Assembly: GCA_913031515.1 (NCBI GenBank)
Contig: CAJWET010000007.1
Coordinates: 1-18,371, forward strand
Reading direction: 5' to 3'
Length of the DNA stretch: 18,371 nt
Source: an uncultured Acidimicrobiaceae bacterium
Lineage (GTDB): Bacteria > Actinomycetota > Acidimicrobiia > Acidimicrobiales > UBA8592
Shown: positions 14,439 to 18,371 of the stretch, piece after piece
How positions within the stretch are numbered: position 1 is the stretch's first letter
How the letters are laid out: each line of letters opens with the position of its first letter
Translations under genes and position numbers: made by a program
The notes under the pieces: model-generated
Told to the model about the DNA's origin: nothing
Databases searched by the model: none
The model's input: only the letters and a program-made list of their open reading frames with translations

Positions 14439-14930
14439 TTAGATCCGTTCAAATACGATCCGCCCATAATCACCCGTCTCAATGGTCACCGTGAGTGGGT
14501 CTACAATAAGCTCGGAAAATCCTTCTTTCTCTAAGTAAGCGAGTACCGCTGATGACGGGAGAGAAGAAACGAAGGCAAGCAGCGGACGATTATCGGTAGC
14601 TCCGGATCGGGCACAATACTCCGCGTATTCTCGCTCAAGTGTCCACGACCACCCTGCAATATTTCCTTGCTGTCCTCCTCGAAAAATATCAACATGCTCT
14701 GGAAGAGAAGCGAGTTTGGCGTTCTCTTCGGAGCTCATGAAGGCAGAACGCAAGTGAACATGCTGTGAAAATAAGGTACTTAGGACACTATCGCGGGCTG
14801 CAGTATCACCTCCGAAATAGGAAGTAAAGTGGCTGCTTGAATCCCAGATGGATCGCCATAGCGGCCAGTACTGGTCAGCAGCGATCGATCCGTTTTCGAA
14901 TGCTTTGTAGAATTCCGTAAATTTCTCCAC
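14439..14930 (-). CDS. Small protein with possible ADP-ribosyltransferase-like motifs
   Basis: I do not firmly recognise this 163-aa protein. Its centre has IFRGGQQGNIAGWSWTLERE (residues 82–101) followed by a helix EYAEYCARSG and, later, LEKEGFSELIVDP (133–145). Arg84, the SWT at 95–97 and Glu140 fall in the order of the R-S-E triad of arginine-type ADP-ribosyltransferases, and the FRG…SWT…A pattern resembles small phage and bacterial proteins annotated as ART-like. The usual second acidic residue of the E-x-E motif is not obvious. The N-terminus (1–60) is helical and Trp/Tyr-rich (YWPLWRSIW). It starts with GTG preceded by TAAGAT at the leaderless spacing. It has no signal peptide and no evident antitoxin partner. 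The ART assignment is tentative. Confidence 0.6.
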   Translation of the reverse strand: MEKFTEFYKAFENGSIAADQYWPLWRSIWDSSSHFTSYFGGDTAARDSVLSTLFSQHVHLRSAFMSSEENAKLASLPEHVDIFRGGQQGNIAGWSWTLEREYAEYCARSGATDNRPLLAFVSSLPSSAVLAYLEKEGFSELIVDPLTVTIETGDYGRIVFERI

Positions 14931-14936
14931 CCCGTT

Positions 14937-14942
14937 ATCTTA
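14937..14942 (-). promoter_or_regulatory. Candidate -10 element for leaderless minus-strand gene
   Basis: On the minus strand TAAGAT is followed by six bases and then the GTG start at 14930, the same spacing as for rapZ, the GNAT gene and fumC. Confidence 0.42.
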
Positions 14943-15031
14943 CGAAATGATTTCATGTATTGGTGCCATCTGTCTAGAAGCGACAATGCAGCTTGGAACG
15001 GCTACTCTCTGGATAAAGAACAGGGGGATTC

Positions 15032-16006
15032 ATGAAAGTTATGCTTACCGGCGGGACAGGATTTATTGGCGGCCATCTGCTGAAAGCACTCACATCGGCG
15101 GGACATGATGTACGTCTTCTAGTTCGTGATGCTGACAAACTTACAAAAATGCTGGCACTTCAAAGTATCGATTCAGAAGTTGATTACGTCATCGGTGATA
15201 TGACAGACCCAGCTACGGTTTCAACATCCCTAGAGGGCTGCGATGCGTGCATCCACGCCGCAGCATTCACAAGCCTCGACCCTTCGTTGATGGATCAAGC
15301 ACTCGCCGTGAATGGGCCAGGCGCTCAACTCATCCTTGATGCCGCTCATCAGCAGGGCTGCGATCCCATTATCCATGTTTCGACGATGTCAGTGATCTTT
15401 CCACCAAGCGGAGATCTACTTTCGGGAGAAGATCCAGTACATGGAGGAGGGAACCCTTACAATGCCTCAAAAGCAGTAGCGGAAGAACATGCTAGAGCTA
15501 TGCAAGCAGATGGAGCACCGATCAAAATCGTATACCCTGCTGGAGTTACTGGACCATTGGATCTTGGCTTGAATGTCTTAGCTGCGAATCTTGCTCCCAC
15601 ATTACAAAGCGAAATAATGATGAGCCTATCGAGTGGCGGGTGGTGCCTCGTCGACGTTCGAGACCTAGCAGAAGCACTTACCGGAATACTTACTTCTGGA
15701 ACCGGTCCACAACGCTACGTTGCTGGGGGAACATTCATGGACTGGGAAGAATTCCACGCAATCATCACTGAAGTTACTGGCCGTGATCGAGCCCTTCTTC
15801 CCACACCTCGTGAAGCCTTAGAGCAGATGGTGGATGCGGAAGCAGTAGAAATCATGTTGGGTATCGTTCCCGGTGACGACGCAGCCTTGTTAGAAGATAG
15901 CGGATTGGGTTCATGGAGACCGGTAGAGGAAACCCTCCGAGACACGATCACATGGCTCGTAGAGAACAGCTACCTTGAAGACGAATGGGCACCAAATTGT
16001 TTGTAG
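15032..16006 (+). CDS. NAD(P)-dependent extended SDR (epimerase/dehydratase family)
   Basis: This 324-aa protein has the extended short-chain dehydrogenase fold. The cofactor loop TGGTGFIG (6–13) is at the N-terminus, VRD at 31–33 follows strand 2, GDMTD (55–59) corresponds to the adenine-binding acidic site, and the catalytic set is VSTMSV (116–121) with Tyr143-x3-Lys147 (YNASK). The C-terminal substrate domain contains YPAGVTGP and VDVRDLAEAL, as in NAD-dependent epimerase/dehydratase proteins related to dihydroflavonol reductase and 3β-HSD types. The substrate is unknown. The AGGGGG ribosome site fixes the ATG. It is divergent from the ART-like gene and converges with the next gene at four bases. 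Confidence 0.9.
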   Translation: MKVMLTGGTGFIGGHLLKALTSAGHDVRLLVRDADKLTKMLALQSIDSEVDYVIGDMTDPATVSTSLEGCDACIHAAAFTSLDPSLMDQALAVNGPGAQLILDAAHQQGCDPIIHVSTMSVIFPPSGDLLSGEDPVHGGGNPYNASKAVAEEHARAMQADGAPIKIVYPAGVTGPLDLGLNVLAANLAPTLQSEIMMSLSSGGWCLVDVRDLAEALTGILTSGTGPQRYVAGGTFMDWEEFHAIITEVTGRDRALLPTPREALEQMVDAEAVEIMLGIVPGDDAALLEDSGLGSWRPVEETLRDTITWLVENSYLEDEWAPNCL

Positions 16007-16010
16007 CGGC

Positions 16011-17711
16011 TTAAGACAAAATCGTTACAGTCCCAGTATCGCCATTTACTCTGACTTCTGCCCCATCAGGTATTCGGCTAGTTGCTCCTGTTGCTGACAC
16101 GACACAGGGAATACCTAATTCACGGCTCACGATTACGGCATGGCTCATCGTCGCACCTACATCAACCACCACAGCTGCAGCAGGAACAAACAACGGAGTC
16201 CACGCGGGGTCCGTGATCGGCGCAACTAGGATATCTCCAGGTTCTAGGCCCTTAGGGTCAGCTGGGTTGACGATGACGCGCGCTCTTCCAGTGGCAACGC
16301 CAGCGCTACCACCCATACCTTGGACAACTTTCCGGTCGGGATAGCTAGTTTCCGTTGACTCCCAGTTTTCCTCAGGTGGAACTTCTCCGGAAAACCAGAA
16401 TGGGGGAGTGAGTTTGAAGAGCTCCAAATACTGTTCTTCCCGACCATGTGCTTCTTGGGCCATGCCACCCTCAATACCTTCTTCAAGTTCTTTGTCTTGC
16501 AGCATAAAAATGTGGCCTTCATGTCTAAGCCGCCCATCACTTGCAAGACGTTTTCCGAGTTCCAGAGCAGCAAGACGAACTTCATGAACGACTTTCACTA
16601 TTGCGGTTTTGGCATTCTCTCGCGCCGGAATAAATACAGCGCTTGATGCAACAGCAATCTCAAGAGTCCCAGCAGAAGTTTCATCACCAGAGACCATCGC
16701 GCGGAGTTCAGCAAGTGCCTCCGAAGATCTTGATTGCGCCTCTTGATGCCGGATTTGGGGATCTTGATCATCTCCAGCTAATCGCATGCGGTCAATCAAG
16801 GCAAGGGCGAGCTCAGGGTGAGTCTGCCAAGTCTGGGATCGTAATTCCCACTCGTTTGGGCCGCGACTTCCAAAGTTCATTAAAAGGTTGTCGAACGCAA
16901 TATCAAACTCACTGTTTTCCAATTCAGATATCCTGTCAGCGAGGTTCTCTAAACCAGTCTCAAATTCTCGTGTCAGCGTGGGAGATCCACGTACAATTCG
17001 ACTGATCTCCCACATGGCGAAACTTGGAGTTGCTGAAGCGATTCCACCCAGACCTCCAGCTATTCGTAAATCCAAACCTGGTTTTCCGAACCCCAAGGCA
17101 AGCCCAGTGATTGCACCCATGGTGACAGACGCAGCAGCGCTGGCCTCACTGTGAGTTGAAAATATCTCAGCGAAAAGAGGCATCATGTCCCGCATTCGCT
17201 GAATAAGATCCTGGTCATTAATCGACTCTAAGTCAGGTCGGTTCTGAACAATCGACTCGACCATTTCACTCAGTTCCTCAACTTTGGGGAATTCAGTGGC
17301 AGTCATCCACGAAAACATCAACGCGTCGACACGTGCAGTAATCTCCGCATCCTCATCTTTCGGCCGCGGCTGATACGGAGGCAACGCCGAAGAACTGCCA
17401 AAAAATCCCATATCTACCATTTCAGGAGTCATCCCAGAAGACCGCGCTCCCATAAGTCTGGCAACACTTAAATTGAGATACATATATCCACCGAAAATCT
17501 CAAACATGAGTTTGTTCTCTGGATCAACTTCATCCGGGTCGATTGTGAACCGGTACATGAAATCTCTGATGCCCACATCCCCAGCTCCATGCCATGTGTG
17601 GTCGGCAGTCAGGGGAGAGACAGGATCAGGGAAAACTTCGCCAACGTTGCCTCTTGTGTAAATAGGAAAAGATTCAGATGGTGAATCATCGATAAACCAG
17701 CCAATTGCCAT
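16011..17711 (-). CDS. PEP-utilising enzyme mobile-domain protein lacking ATP-grasp domain
   Basis: This 566-aa protein resembles the C-terminal half of PEP synthase-like enzymes such as rifampicin phosphotransferase. The N-terminal part begins with a linker-domain-like signature (NVGEVFPDPVSPLTAD). Next come a helical region with FGSRGPNEWELRSQTW and a segment ARENAKTAIVKVVHEVRLAA that matches the family's REYPK-like helix. The C-terminal swivelling domain contains GVATGRARVI and the phosphohistidine signature GATMSHAVIVSRELGIP with His524. The ATP-grasp (PPDK_N) domain that would supply phosphate to this His is absent; it may be a separate gene outside the window. Minus-strand AAGGGGG before the ATG at 17711 fixes the start. 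The conserved His suggests a working phosphotransfer part, but the acceptor substrate cannot be told. Confidence 0.85.
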   Translation of the reverse strand: MAIGWFIDDSPSESFPIYTRGNVGEVFPDPVSPLTADHTWHGAGDVGIRDFMYRFTIDPDEVDPENKLMFEIFGGYMYLNLSVARLMGARSSGMTPEMVDMGFFGSSSALPPYQPRPKDEDAEITARVDALMFSWMTATEFPKVEELSEMVESIVQNRPDLESINDQDLIQRMRDMMPLFAEIFSTHSEASAAASVTMGAITGLALGFGKPGLDLRIAGGLGGIASATPSFAMWEISRIVRGSPTLTREFETGLENLADRISELENSEFDIAFDNLLMNFGSRGPNEWELRSQTWQTHPELALALIDRMRLAGDDQDPQIRHQEAQSRSSEALAELRAMVSGDETSAGTLEIAVASSAVFIPARENAKTAIVKVVHEVRLAALELGKRLASDGRLRHEGHIFMLQDKELEEGIEGGMAQEAHGREEQYLELFKLTPPFWFSGEVPPEENWESTETSYPDRKVVQGMGGSAGVATGRARVIVNPADPKGLEPGDILVAPITDPAWTPLFVPAAAVVVDVGATMSHAVIVSRELGIPCVVSATGATSRIPDGAEVRVNGDTGTVTILS

Positions 17712-17773
17712 AAAACCCCCTTGCGCCCTCATTAATGTAGAACAACCATCAGAATATGTCAGATACGAAGAAA

Positions 17774-17798
17774 CAAAAAGTGTTTAACATTTTTCACT
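17774..17798 (-). terminator. Weak candidate terminator after the methyltransferase gene
   Basis: On the minus strand a four-pair stem AGTG/CACT (complement of 17795–17798 and 17779–17782) with an A-rich loop is followed by five Ts and a further T-rich run. The stem is short, so this is only a weak candidate. Confidence 0.22.
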
Positions 17799-17806
17799 GA
17801 AGCGGT

Positions 17807-18371
17807 TCACTTGACGGCGACTATCTCGCCATGAGGTACAAGAAAAAAACCATCAGGTTGAACCGCCCAGCGCTTGAATGCAGATGACAAATCATCGAGT
17901 AGATTCTGATCAGCCAAGCAGTGTTCAAGGACCTGCTCAGAAAATGTTGATTTTTGTATTCGTTCCGCCCACAGTCCTCCCCACCACTCCCTAGTATCAG
18001 GGGTAGAAAACGTCCAAGTGGAACTTGACGCTTCAATAGCAGAAAAAGGAATTTGGGAAGCCCATGAGAAAAGGTAACGCCCAGCATTCGCCACTACGTT
18101 GTTCTTCTCTGTCATTTGCTGATAGAGATCCATCCACTCAGTAAGCTTTGGGTCCATAGGAGCCCAAATCATCCCTCCATAATCGGCATCGCGGATCGCT
18201 ACGATTCCGCCAGGGCGGACAACTCTGCGCATTTCTTTAATCGCAGCAACTGGGTCCGTCAAATGTTGGAGAAGCTGATGTGCATGGACGATATCGAAGC
18301 TATTGTCTTCAAAATCTAAGCGGTATGTATCTCCGGAAGTGAACGTACAATTTCCCAGTTGGTACACTTTC
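17807..18371 (-). CDS. SAM-dependent methyltransferase, N-terminus outside window
   Basis: This is the C-terminal part of a class I methyltransferase; the frame is open to the window edge, and the GTG at 18367 is an internal Val codon rather than a convincing start. The visible part begins just before the GDTYRLDFEDNSFDIVHAHQ segment (post-motif II region). It continues with LLQHLTDPVAAIKEMRRVVR and PGGIVAIRDADYGGM, typical of Methyltransf_11/25 proteins. Motif I (the GxGxG loop) should lie beyond the window. The second half (WMDLYQQMTEKN, WWGGLWAERIQ) is the family-specific lid and substrate region. I recall close actinobacterial relatives with an HAHQxLQHLxDP motif, of unknown substrate. 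It is in the same orientation as the PEP-domain gene, with a 95-base gap. Confidence 0.88.
   Translation of the reverse strand, partial: KVYQLGNCTFTSGDTYRLDFEDNSFDIVHAHQLLQHLTDPVAAIKEMRRVVRPGGIVAIRDADYGGMIWAPMDPKLTEWMDLYQQMTEKNNVVANAGRYLFSWASQIPFSAIEASSSTWTFSTPDTREWWGGLWAERIQKSTFSEQVLEHCLADQNLLDDLSSAFKRWAVQPDGFFLVPHGEIVAVK

Noticed and set aside
13620..14534. 304-codon plus-strand open frame opposite the LppM-like gene
   Set aside because: Its product is Ser/Pro/Asn-rich low complexity, mirroring the acidic codons of the minus-strand lipoprotein, which has a signal peptide, lipobox-like Cys and membrane anchor.

Overview
The window looks like chromosomal sequence from a moderate-GC, compact actinobacterium, most likely a member of Acidimicrobiia (marine or other aquatic lineage). 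I infer this from three things. The first is the gene order uvrC – methyltransferase – rapZ – gap – pgk – tpiA – secG. The second is a short PGK that lacks a loop present in most bacterial PGKs. The third is a set of actinobacterial-type families (LppM-like lipoprotein, Arg-type RapZ P-loop, actinobacterial coiled-coil protein). Base composition looks mid-range by eye (mid-to-high 40s % GC); I could not compute it. No phage, insertion sequence, CRISPR array or rRNA is visible.

Layout. Positions 1–3261 (+): the 3' part of uvrC (excision repair endonuclease, cut by the window start), an overlapping SAM methyltransferase, and rapZ. Positions 3346–6639 (+): the lower-glycolysis block gap–pgk–tpiA, then secG. 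The yvcK and whiA genes that often sit between rapZ and gap in Gram-positives are absent here. Positions 6718–7664 (+): tRNA-Leu(GAG), a GNAT acetyltransferase, a degenerate copy of the tRNA 3' end, and a DUF2892-type membrane protein. Positions 7930–10294 (+): class II fumarase fumC, a four-helix membrane protein and a HTH/coiled-coil protein, closely spaced. An antibiotic-biosynthesis-monooxygenase-type protein (−) is divergent from an M20 peptidase (+). A 526-aa coiled-coil protein of unknown function (+) converges on an LppM-like lipoprotein and a small protein with an ADP-ribosyltransferase-like motif set (both −). An extended SDR (+) converges on a PEP-utilising mobile-domain protein that lacks its ATP-grasp half (−). 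A second methyltransferase (−) is cut by the window end.

How the genes work together. gap, pgk and tpiA catalyse consecutive lower-glycolysis steps and are probably co-transcribed. fumC is a TCA-cycle enzyme with its own apparent promoter. The accessory half (about 10.3–18.4 kb) is mostly unrelated genes in alternating orientation. Three convergent pairs there are separated by only 3, 12 and 4 bases, which points to genome compaction.

The most notable signals are these. A TANNNT hexamer sits 5–8 bases upstream of the start codon in six genes that lack a Shine-Dalgarno, which suggests leaderless transcription. A degenerate repeat of the tRNA-Leu 3' end brackets the GNAT gene. A 526-aa protein combines a distinctive N-terminal domain, a coiled coil and a conserved-looking C-terminal module. 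I found no complete, clearly new multi-gene system; the 526-aa protein and the tRNA-bracketed GNAT gene are the best leads.
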